Source of the DNA: Candidatus Saccharimonadota bacterium
Lineage (GTDB): Bacteria; Patescibacteriota; Saccharimonadia; Saccharimonadales; Saccharimonadaceae
Length of the DNA: 64,000 nt
Direction: 5' to 3'
Assembly (NCBI GenBank): GCA_030445245.1
Contig: JAUCSD010000001.1
Location: 434,001 to 498,000, forward strand
Shown here: positions 1-6,439 of the stretch, piece by piece
Layout of the letters: every line of letters begins with the position of its first letter
How positions within the stretch are numbered: the first letter of the stretch is position 1
The notes under the pieces: generated by a model
Told to the model about the DNA's origin: nothing
Databases searched by the model: none
What the model saw: only the letters and a program-made list of their open reading frames with translations
Position numbers and translations under genes: made by a program

Positions 1-2
1 AA

Positions 3-1022
3 ATTGTGGACCGTTCACGAGAAGTTATCTCAAAAAAAGAACAAGAAATTGCAGGACTTAATTCGAAGATTGAGACGATCGCAAGACAGACAGAGTCAGA
101 TGTGAAACTAAAGGCGCTTGAAGATAGGCAGCGGGTTGAAGAGGAATTTCGCCAGAAGCTGAGTGTCAAAGAGGCTGAGATCAATGACATTAAACACAAG
201 AAGGAACTTGATGAGGAAAAACTCAAAGAGCAACTTAGGTCCAGTGAGACTGCCCTAGTCTCCCTCAAGGAGATGCGTTCAAAAATGAGCACTAAAATGA
301 TCGGCGAATCTCTTGAACTGCACTGTGAAAATGAGTTTAATCGAATTCGAGCATTCGCCTTCCCTAACGCAGAATTCACAAAAGACAATAAAATATCCGG
401 CACTGGATCAAAAGGTGACTACATCTACCGTGAAAATGACGAAAATGGTAATGAGATACTATCGATCATGTTCGAGATGAAGAATGAGGATGACAACACT
501 GCTACCAAACATAAAAACAAAGACTTCTTTAAAGAGCTTGATAAAGATAGAAAAGAAAAAGGATGCGAGTATGCCGTACTCGTCAGTCTTCTCGAAAAGG
601 ACAACGAATATTATGACGACATAGTTACCGTCCACGAATACCCAAACATGTACTCTATCCGACCTCAGCATTTCATTACAACAATTGGCTTTTTACGCCA
701 AGGCAATATGAAGTCCCAAGCTCTTCGACACGAAATCCATCTATTAAATAATCAAAATATCGACGTGACAAATTTTGAAAGCAACATGCACGCATTTAAA
801 GATGCCTTCGCACGAAACTATAATCTTGCGTCTGATCAGTTCACTAAGGCGATCGACGAGATCGATAAAACAATTGACCATTTGAACAAAGTTAAAGATA
901 ACCTATTGAAGTCCGATAACAACTTGCGGCTCGCAAACAATAAAGCGACTGACTTATCTATAAAAAGACTCACGTCTAACAGTCCGAGTGTGGCAAAAGC
1001 ATTCGAAGAAACGAAGGATTAA
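3..1022 (+). CDS. DUF2130-family coiled-coil protein, 5' end outside window
   Basis: The reading frame is open to the window edge, so the start is probably missing. The visible N-terminal ~95 residues are a highly charged coiled coil rich in K, E and Q. They are followed by a globular part with the pattern of DUF2130 proteins: 'MIGESLELHCENEFNRIR', then 'GTGSKGDYIYRE' and 'SIMFEMKNEDD'. Family knowledge: DUF2130 proteins pair a long coiled coil with a putative restriction-endonuclease-like fold; the D of GDY and the E-x-K of FEMKNE fit such a core. A second helical segment follows residue 270. No partner gene is visible. The molecular role is unknown; a nucleic-acid or nuclease role is inference. 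Confidence 0.7.
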   Translation: MVDRSREVISKKEQEIAGLNSKIETIARQTESDVKLKALEDRQRVEEEFRQKLSVKEAEINDIKHKKELDEEKLKEQLRSSETALVSLKEMRSKMSTKMIGESLELHCENEFNRIRAFAFPNAEFTKDNKISGTGSKGDYIYRENDENGNEILSIMFEMKNEDDNTATKHKNKDFFKELDKDRKEKGCEYAVLVSLLEKDNEYYDDIVTVHEYPNMYSIRPQHFITTIGFLRQGNMKSQALRHEIHLLNNQNIDVTNFESNMHAFKDAFARNYNLASDQFTKAIDEIDKTIDHLNKVKDNLLKSDNNLRLANNKATDLSIKRLTSNSPSVAKAFEETKD

Positions 1023-1070
1023 CGATCAATATAACGTGCAATAGGTCTTCGATTCGTAAATTCACTGTTA

Positions 1071-1099
1071 TTGACTTAACATCGTAATAGTTTTATAAT
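1071..1099 (+). promoter_or_regulatory. Sigma70-type promoter of the Cys-rich small gene
   Basis: TTGACT, 17-nt spacer, TATAAT, located about 50 nt upstream of the GTG start at 1152. This is a near-consensus promoter dedicated to a single small gene. Confidence 0.75.
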
Positions 1100-1151
1100 A
1101 ATATTAGTCATGTCACTCGACTGACGTTCACCGACAGGAAGTGAGACACTC

Positions 1152-1409
1152 GTGCTCGTGCAAGAGACCCTCTTCTCTCTAACAGGAGTGGAGCCGCCAC
1201 GACGACTTGCGGCGAATGAACCGTTGCCCGAAGGGGCGACAACGCACACCGTCCTCATCACCGACGATTCCCAGGCGAGCCAGGAGACACTTCCTGTCGC
1301 CACGGGACCTACAGGCGATGATGACTGTGACGAATGCCCTCGCTGCGAGCAGGGCTTTCACGAGCAGTGCCGGGGAGGCAACTGCCCCCAAGCCATCACC
1401 TGGAATTGA
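1152..1409 (+). CDS. Small Cys-rich protein of unknown function
   Basis: This 85-residue protein starts at GTG behind AGGAAGTGA (spacing about 7 nt) and is followed immediately by a strong hairpin terminator, so it is a single-gene unit. The first ~55 residues are Thr/Pro/Glu-rich and likely disordered. The C-terminus contains a cluster of four Cys and one His in the order C-x2-C-x2-C-x4-H-x3-C-x4-C, which could bind zinc. Codon use is visibly GC-richer than in the flanking genes. I recognise no family. The dedicated promoter, ribosome binding site and terminator are the main reason to accept it as real. Confidence 0.6.
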   Translation: MLVQETLFSLTGVEPPRRLAANEPLPEGATTHTVLITDDSQASQETLPVATGPTGDDDCDECPRCEQGFHEQCRGGNCPQAITWN

Positions 1410-1444
1410 AACAGCCGCGCCCCAGATCGGGGTGCGGCTGTTTC
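1408..1444 (+). terminator. Intrinsic terminator of the Cys-rich small gene
   Basis: A stem of about 15 bp (GAAACAGCCGCGCCCC paired with its near-complement, one G-U) overlaps the stop codon and is followed by a T-rich stretch. Confidence 0.8.
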
Positions 1445-1464
1445 AATTCTTTGCATGATCCAAC

Positions 1465-1494
1465 AAAAAAGGCGGCTCTTTGTTAAGAGCCGCC
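1465..1494 (-). terminator. Intrinsic terminator of the 23-residue peptide gene
   Basis: Perfect 10-bp stem GGCGGCTCTT / AAGAGCCGCC with a TGTT loop; on the minus strand it is followed by TTTTTT. It lies 18 nt after the stop of the small peptide gene. Confidence 0.85.
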
Positions 1495-1511
1495 ATAACT
1501 TAAAATGCTAT

Positions 1512-1583
1512 TTATTGAGCAGAGATGCCAAGAGCTATACTTACTGCAACGACTACTGAAAGACCTAATCCAGATTCTAACAT
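1512..1583 (-). CDS. 23-residue hydrophobic membrane peptide
   Basis: A complete miniature gene. The ATG follows AAGGAG with 6-nt spacing, 24 codons end in TAA, and a perfect terminator follows at once. The peptide starts MLESGLGLSVVV and is almost entirely hydrophobic to its ISAQ end, enough for one membrane span, with one acidic residue near the N-terminus and no positive charge. Upstream are an extended -10 promoter and a 14-bp palindrome. The size and character resemble type I toxin peptides or small membrane regulators, but no antisense RNA or partner is identified, so that role is inference. It is easily missed by gene callers because of its length. Confidence 0.7.
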   Translation of the reverse strand: MLESGLGLSVVVAVSIALGISAQ

Positions 1584-1616
1584 ATCGTTCTCCTTCCCTA
1601 TTAATGATTGTCTTTT

Positions 1617-1646
1617 GTGGTGCGCACCACATATGTAATTATATCA
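1617..1646 (-). promoter_or_regulatory. Extended -10 promoter and 14-bp palindrome of the 23-residue peptide gene
   Basis: On the minus strand TGATATAAT (extended -10) is followed, at the expected transcription start, by the perfect palindrome GTGGTGCGCACCAC (1617-1630). It could be a 5'-terminal mRNA hairpin or a repressor operator. Confidence 0.6.
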
Positions 1647-1729
1647 ATTACCATTCGTGACATAAGGCTTTTATAACATCAAGCCATACGCTCCCCTGTT
1701 ATAAAATGTAGTAATTTTAAATGCTCTTA

Positions 1730-4051
1730 TTAGTCACGGTTACGATCATATTTGCGTTTGTGCTGCGGCTGCCATGGTCGTCGTTCGTGTTGTTCTCTGG
1801 TGTACCCGCCTCGTTTGGTCGTTCCTAGACGAGCCATAAATGCATCGCCAAGATGGGTCTGCATCTTCCCGAGCGCCATAAGCTCACTCCGCTGCTGGCT
1901 ACTAAGCACAGTGAGCGCGATAGCGCCGTGGGTAATCGATTGTACCTGTTGCTCAAGCTGACGCAGCGGTACAGCTGGAATGCGACGATTATGGCCTTTA
2001 CCGAGATACCGACGCTCACGCTCTAGTTGCTCATAGAGCCAAGCGGCAAACAGCTCACTAAAGAGACGGCTATTTTGTTTGGTTGCTTCCGTGATCAGCT
2101 CACTTGGACCCTCGATTGTCCGACCATTGAACTTCATAAGTTGCCGGGTCGCGAGAGCACCTTGCTGAGAATCATAGTAGGTTTTGCCTGTTCTAACTTT
2201 GAAAAGTTCTGGAGACATCTGTTGCAGCCAGAGCGGATCAACCGCAGTGATACCCTGGACAAGATGCAATGTCTCAAGTTCACCCTCATGTGTAGGAATT
2301 TGCAGGTCAAACGGCGTACCCGCGATTAGCTTCGGTCGCGAAACCACCGTACTACTCGAAAGCTCACGTTTTTGTTTGTTCATAAGATGCATCACTGTGC
2401 CGTCAGGTTCGACCGTCCATAATTGGTGAATCTGTCCCGCAACGATGCATTTGAGAAGTGGCATCGTTTCCGCTTCGCTAATAGGCGTAAGAATGCTTGG
2501 GTCGAAGCCAAGATCACGATCAAGCCGTTCCATAACATCCTGTGCTTTCGCGACGTTCTTGCTGATGATCCCAAGATCCTCATAGTCTTCTGGATATATA
2601 TTCGGCACGGCCAAGAAAACATCGTACTGAGCCAGGAGATCTGATTTAGTCTGTTTGGTATACTTACGCCAGCCAGTATAGCGTGTCCCACCTTTGACGA
2701 TGCCACCGATTTCCTGAATGCTAATAATTGCAGCCAGTTTAGTCTGTACTGCCTTATCATGCTGCTCGGCTTCAACGAGCATGCGCCCATAGGTTGATTC
2801 GACAGGAAAACGCTCCATGCGCCGTCCGATACTCGTAACTTCACCTCGTGGAGTCAGGGCACCGAGACTTATCAGGGTATGCTTGGCCATTTTAAGCGAA
2901 CGGTGGCTCGGTTCATGATAAAAATCAAGCTGTTCAATATCAATACCGACGTTTGCCAGGCGCAGCGTCAGGCGATCGATATGCTTTCGCAATATTTCAG
3001 GAGTGCCGTAGGGAGGACGATCATCAAAATCAAGACATGGCATTGTGTCGAGCGGTGCTAAGATATATTCACCTTTTTTGGTACGTCCAGCTCGTCCTGC
3101 TCGCTGTGAGCAATCCGCTTGGGATATCTGAGCGATAAAGAGGCCTTCGACACCATTACGAACCTCGCTACGGCGCTCAAGACCCGAATCTATAACGACA
3201 TCAATGTCATCGATCGTAACGCTCGTCTGGGCGATATTTGTGGCAAGAATAACCTTACCATTCGGGTATGAGGCGAACGCTTGCTGTTGGGCGTCAGCTT
3301 CGAGTTGGCTATGAAGCGGAATAATCGGCACAGCATTTTTAGCCGCAGCTAGCTTTATCATCGAAGCGACATTTTCAATTTCGGCCTTGCCAGGTAGGAA
3401 GACGAGCATGTTACTTGCGTGTGTATCAAGCTGTTTAATAATCTCTTCAACAACATCCTTACCCTTACGGCGGGTCACCTCAAAGCTCCGTCCCGGTACA
3501 TCAATGATGGCATCTGTTCCAAAATAGGTAGCAAGACTTTGAGTTTCAATCGTCGCGCTCATGATCACCACTTTAAAACGAGGCTCTTCTTGGCAACGCT
3601 TCTTCGCCCAGGCAACAAGCACTTCCATATTCTCATTCCATTCATGAACTTCATCAAGAACAAGAACTTGCTTTTCGGTCATACCGCTTCCCGTTAGCTC
3701 ACGGACAAGTTGCAGGCCATCAGTACAATAAAGGATCGTCGTGTCAGAACTGTCATTGCGCTCGTGGGCCGTTCGATAACCGATAATATCATCCGGGTCT
3801 TTCCCTGTACGCATAGCCCACTCTTCACGAACGCGTGATGACAGATTTCGGGCTGCGAGAATTCGAGGTTGGGTCACGATCACTTTCGTGTAACCATGTT
3901 CGGCTAAATACTGAGGCACCTGTGTACTCTTACCAGCCCCAGTCTCAGCGGTAATAATTGTCACCTGAGCATTATCGACGGCTGACACTATGTCCTGATG
4001 ACGATCAAAAATAGGTAGGTCTTGAGAAAATCCAAGCTCATTGGCATTCAT
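1730..4051 (-). CDS. DEAH-box ATP-dependent helicase, HrpA/HrpB type
   Basis: A superfamily 2 RNA helicase of 773 residues. Motif I ETGAGKST lies at about residues 36-43, motif II is DEVH at 133-136, motif III SAT at 165-167, and motif VI QRAGRAGR at 316-323. The HA2/OB-type region follows and the C-terminus is Arg/Lys-rich (RRPWQPQHKRK). The frame opens 24 codons earlier, but the ATG at 4051 is preferred: a TACAAT -10 box lies 6 nt upstream of it, so the mRNA is probably leaderless, and the longer form would enter the divergent NUDIX gene. HrpA/HrpB proteins act in RNA remodelling; the precise substrate is unknown. Confidence 0.9.
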   Translation of the reverse strand: MNANELGFSQDLPIFDRHQDIVSAVDNAQVTIITAETGAGKSTQVPQYLAEHGYTKVIVTQPRILAARNLSSRVREEWAMRTGKDPDDIIGYRTAHERNDSSDTTILYCTDGLQLVRELTGSGMTEKQVLVLDEVHEWNENMEVLVAWAKKRCQEEPRFKVVIMSATIETQSLATYFGTDAIIDVPGRSFEVTRRKGKDVVEEIIKQLDTHASNMLVFLPGKAEIENVASMIKLAAAKNAVPIIPLHSQLEADAQQQAFASYPNGKVILATNIAQTSVTIDDIDVVIDSGLERRSEVRNGVEGLFIAQISQADCSQRAGRAGRTKKGEYILAPLDTMPCLDFDDRPPYGTPEILRKHIDRLTLRLANVGIDIEQLDFYHEPSHRSLKMAKHTLISLGALTPRGEVTSIGRRMERFPVESTYGRMLVEAEQHDKAVQTKLAAIISIQEIGGIVKGGTRYTGWRKYTKQTKSDLLAQYDVFLAVPNIYPEDYEDLGIISKNVAKAQDVMERLDRDLGFDPSILTPISEAETMPLLKCIVAGQIHQLWTVEPDGTVMHLMNKQKRELSSSTVVSRPKLIAGTPFDLQIPTHEGELETLHLVQGITAVDPLWLQQMSPELFKVRTGKTYYDSQQGALATRQLMKFNGRTIEGPSELITEATKQNSRLFSELFAAWLYEQLERERRYLGKGHNRRIPAVPLRQLEQQVQSITHGAIALTVLSSQQRSELMALGKMQTHLGDAFMARLGTTKRGGYTREQHERRPWQPQHKRKYDRNRD

Positions 4052-4057
4052 ATGCTT

Positions 4058-4072
4058 ATTGTACAGTACAAT
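4058..4072. promoter_or_regulatory. Palindromic divergent promoter core for helicase and NUDIX genes
   Basis: ATTGTACAGTACAAT is a perfect palindrome around one central base. Each half reads TACAAT outward, a good -10 box. The left one lies 6 nt from the helicase ATG (4051) and the right one 7 nt from the NUDIX ATG (4080). Both transcripts should be leaderless. The two core promoters overlap, so simultaneous occupancy is unlikely. Confidence 0.65.
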
Positions 4073-4079
4073 AGTATCT

Positions 4080-4610
4080 ATGAAGCCATTTCTTACACTC
4101 GACGAAAGTTCAATTGACCCCACTCTCGAAGCCCCTAGCCGTGAAGGCTATTCCCTACGTCAAGCTGCTCGTGCAGTCGTTAGTGACGAGGCTGGCGCTA
4201 TAGCCCTCCTTCACGTAACACGTGATAGTTACTATAAACTACCCGGTGGCGGCATCGATGCTGGTGAAGACCCGCTTCAAGCACTTGAACGTGAACTTCT
4301 TGAAGAGATCGGATGCCGTGCGACCATTACTCATGACCTCGGTACGGTCCTCGAACAACGATACTACCAAGAGATGACACAGATATCCCACTGCTATATT
4401 GCGAATCTCATCGGCGAAAAAGGACAACCCGATTATACCGATGAAGAACGTGAGGCTGGGTTTGAAATCGTTTGGGCAAAAGATATCCATGCTGCAGTCG
4501 TACTTCTTGAAAGCAGTGTCGAGACGGCAGCTGATGACATCGATATCACTTTCATGCGGATGCGTGATGTTGCGATCACAAAGAGAGCTCTCACGTTTCT
4601 TACTCAATAA
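4080..4610 (+). CDS. NUDIX hydrolase
   Basis: Pyrophosphohydrolase fold of 176 residues. The NUDIX box reads GGGIDAGEDPLQALERELLEEIG, matching G-x5-E-x7-R-E-x2-E-E-x-G apart from a shortened first part. A leading 'REGYSLRQAARAVVSDEAGAIALLHVTRDSYYKLPGG' is typical of MutT-like proteins. Start at 4080: TACAAT sits 7 nt upstream, no Shine-Dalgarno is present, and the upstream in-frame start overlaps the promoter palindrome. The substrate (oxidised nucleotide, nucleotide sugar or similar) cannot be told from sequence. It is divergent from the DEAH helicase. Confidence 0.85.
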   Translation: MKPFLTLDESSIDPTLEAPSREGYSLRQAARAVVSDEAGAIALLHVTRDSYYKLPGGGIDAGEDPLQALERELLEEIGCRATITHDLGTVLEQRYYQEMTQISHCYIANLIGEKGQPDYTDEEREAGFEIVWAKDIHAAVVLLESSVETAADDIDITFMRMRDVAITKRALTFLTQ

Positions 4611-4616
4611 ATATTA

Positions 4617-4669
4617 TTGACACGAAATATCTATACTTCTTATAATAGAAGTAGAAGCATTATGCTTCT
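4617..4669 (+). promoter_or_regulatory. hsp20 promoter and 5'-terminal hairpin
   Basis: TTGACA, 18-nt spacer, TATAAT (4641-4646). At the expected transcription start lies a perfect hairpin, AGAAGCAT-T-ATGCTTCT (4653-4669). It is 28 nt or more from the AGGAG site, so it more likely stabilises the 5' end than masks the ribosome binding site. No CIRCE-like operator is seen. Confidence 0.75.
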
Positions 4670-4710
4670 CCCCATGTAATAAGTAATTAATACGAAAGGA
4701 GAAAAAAATA

Positions 4711-5151
4711 ATGAGTAATCTCGTAAGATACGACCCCCTCGCAGAGCTAAACGCTCTACAGAAACAATTCTTTGGGGATGATTGGCTTTCGCCGCTCAAA
4801 GGAGTCAACATCCCTACCACGGATGTCTATACGAACAAAGGAAATGAGCTCGTCGTCGAAGCACACCTTCCAAATTTTGCCGAGAATGATGTCGACGTAC
4901 ACATTGATAACGGCGCGCTGATCATTCAAGCCGAAAAACATGAGAAGGAAGAAGATAAAGATAAGAAATACGTCGTCCGTGAAAGCAGTAGCAGCTTCTA
5001 TCGCCGCATCCAGTTACCTGAAAGAGCAGACGACGGCAATGTCAGTGCTCACCTCGATGATGGTATTCTAAAAGTAACCGTACCGCTCACACCACTGCCT
5101 GAACCAAAGAAAATTGCCATAAAAAATAAGACTACAGCGAAGAAAAAATAA
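4711..5151 (+). CDS. Small heat-shock protein, Hsp20/alpha-crystallin family
   Basis: A 146-residue chaperone. The alpha-crystallin domain runs from about residue 35 (IPTTDVYTNKGNELVVEAHLP) to 125, ending in the family signature DGILKVTVPL. The N-terminal arm (LAELNALQKQFFGDDW) and a Lys-rich tail (KNKTTAKKK) flank it; the usual I-x-I tail motif appears as KKIAIK. Start set by AAAGGAG 10 nt upstream. The strong promoter, 5' hairpin and tight terminator show a monocistronic, probably highly expressed stress gene. It would hold unfolding proteins in soluble form without ATP. Confidence 0.93.
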   Translation: MSNLVRYDPLAELNALQKQFFGDDWLSPLKGVNIPTTDVYTNKGNELVVEAHLPNFAENDVDVHIDNGALIIQAEKHEKEEDKDKKYVVRESSSSFYRRIQLPERADDGNVSAHLDDGILKVTVPLTPLPEPKKIAIKNKTTAKKK

Positions 5152-5599
5152 AGACATAATCCAGCCCGCACATCCTTGACAAGAGAGTCCCTGAAGACTC
5201 ATCACTGTTAGGATGTGCGGGCATTTTTGATTGCCGCCTCATACGTGATCGTGTTCTCCGTATCAGTCGCCGTATCGTCCGCACAATGACGACGACACCG
5301 GCTGCAACGACCGTCACGATATCAACCGACCGATAGAGAAGCCACCGACTAATCGACGATGATTCAAGTAGCTCGAGTTCATCTTCGATTGGTACGTAGT
5401 CCTTCTCGCACAGCGCGTCCTGCTCGTCAAGGAGAATATACAGCTCCTTAATCTCAGTAACGGCTGCGTTGCCTCCGAGTAACACATCAAGTGCATTCAG
5501 CTGATCGCGCCGAGCCGACAGAACGTCATAACGAGCGTCCGAGGACTTGAGGCGACGTAGAAGCACTCTTCTTCTTAGCCAACACCGAAACCATCTCAT
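5132..5599 (-). CDS. Hypothetical single-span membrane protein, Arg-rich
   Basis: Start at 5599 (LLMRWFRCWL) is chosen because GAGAGG lies 8 nt upstream; the open frame continues 41 codons further without support. The 155-residue product has an Arg-rich N-terminus, a charged helical middle (LEKD-type, about residues 45-90), a membrane segment near residues 95-115 (VDIVTVVAAGVVVIV) and a second Arg cluster. The last ~35 codons run through the hsp20 terminator in the opposite direction and overlap the hsp20 3' end, which is unusual. No family is recognised; the C-terminal part could be an artefact of the missing stop. Confidence 0.4.
   Translation of the reverse strand: MRWFRCWLRRRVLLRRLKSSDARYDVLSARRDQLNALDVLLGGNAAVTEIKELYILLDEQDALCEKDYVPIEDELELLESSSISRWLLYRSVDIVTVVAAGVVVIVRTIRRLIRRTRSRMRRQSKMPAHPNSDESSGTLLSRMCGLDYVFIFSSL
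5164..5228 (+). terminator. hsp20 intrinsic terminator
   Basis: A 13-bp perfect stem, GCCCGCACATCCT pairing with AGGATGTGCGGGC, encloses a 33-nt loop and is followed by ATTTTTG. The loop is unusually long. Confidence 0.8.
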
Positions 5600-5694
5600 C
5601 AAGAGATCCTCTCCTAAACGGCAGATACGTGTATCGTACGTATGACGAGGTATATTATGATATGTATTGTATCTTTTTACAATTAAAATGTCTT

Positions 5695-6402
5695 CTAGCT
5701 TGGTAGCAATTGTCCGGGACAAGTCGAAAGAACCCCAGTAATCGCGTCTTTTTCAGCGGCCGTTACCCATAGCGTATACTTTTTCTTGACCGCGACCTGA
5801 CGTGCGACATACTGGCAGCGAAAGGGTTTATTCGGCGGCAACCAGGTTGCCGCATCACCATCCGATTTTTGTTGATTGGCCGTGCCATCAACAGCGAGAA
5901 GTTCGAGCGGATCGTTAGCGAGCGTCTCGCGCTGAACTAAAGAGAGTTGTTGAGCTCCCTTCTGCCACGCATCACTGAGTGCAACGACATGATCGATTTG
6001 CACATCGCTGCTTGAGGTTTCTCCTCGCTTAAATACAATAACGCTCCCCGTGTAGGGATCATTCAGCGTGCCGCTTACCACCTGACACTTTTCATTAGTG
6101 ACACTATTTGTAAGATCTCGTTTTAAGATACTGTTACGCGTGTCACAGCCCTGTATGCTATCCCAGCCATCGCCGAATTGGGCACGGGTATAGCCCGTTT
6201 TTGGGGCACGACCTTTGACCGTAAGCTCGTTTAATACCGTAGCGGCATCACCCGTAGCTGTCGCTCTCGCGGCAGACTTAGGAGTGGAGGATGATTGTGA
6301 GATTTGCTGCCGTATACTAGGATCGAGCAAGAATGTTGTCGCCGCGCCAACGATAAAAGTAAGGACCGCAAGGATCAGACGAAGTTTGGATGAACGTTGC
6401 AT
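5695..6402 (-). CDS. Secreted HNH (DUF1524-type) nuclease
   Basis: A 235-residue protein with an N-terminal signal or anchor segment (LRLILAVLTFIVGAATTFLL, residues 8-27) and a Ser/Ala-rich linker. The HNH domain carries 'YTRAQFGDGWD', 'GCDTRNSILKRDL', the catalytic IDHVVALSDAW with the His, and 'NDPLELLAVDGTANQQKSD', the pattern of actinobacterial extracellular DUF1524 endonucleases. It would act outside the cell on DNA, plausibly to feed nucleotide salvage in an organism that cannot make them; that role is inference. Start at 6402: TATAAT lies 6 nt upstream and there is no ribosome binding site, so the mRNA is probably leaderless. Divergent from pepN. Confidence 0.87.
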   Translation of the reverse strand: MQRSSKLRLILAVLTFIVGAATTFLLDPSIRQQISQSSSTPKSAARATATGDAATVLNELTVKGRAPKTGYTRAQFGDGWDSIQGCDTRNSILKRDLTNSVTNEKCQVVSGTLNDPYTGSVIVFKRGETSSSDVQIDHVVALSDAWQKGAQQLSLVQRETLANDPLELLAVDGTANQQKSDGDAATWLPPNKPFRCQYVARQVAVKKKYTLWVTAAEKDAITGVLSTCPGQLLPS

Positions 6403-6439
6403 ATATCCATTATACCTCTGTTACAATAGATATATGCAA
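6397..6439. promoter_or_regulatory. Divergent leaderless promoters with mirrored start codons
   Basis: Perfect 11-bp inverted arms TTGCATATATC (6397-6407) and GATATATGCAA (6429-6439) contain the start codons of both divergent genes (ATG CAA on each strand). Between them lie TATAAT for the leftward gene and TACAAT for the rightward gene, each 6 nt from its ATG. Confidence 0.7.

Noticed and set aside
1207-1458. 83-codon frame overlapping the Cys-rich small gene
   Set aside because: It runs through the terminator hairpin and has no ribosome site; the GTG frame at 1152 fits promoter, SD and terminator.
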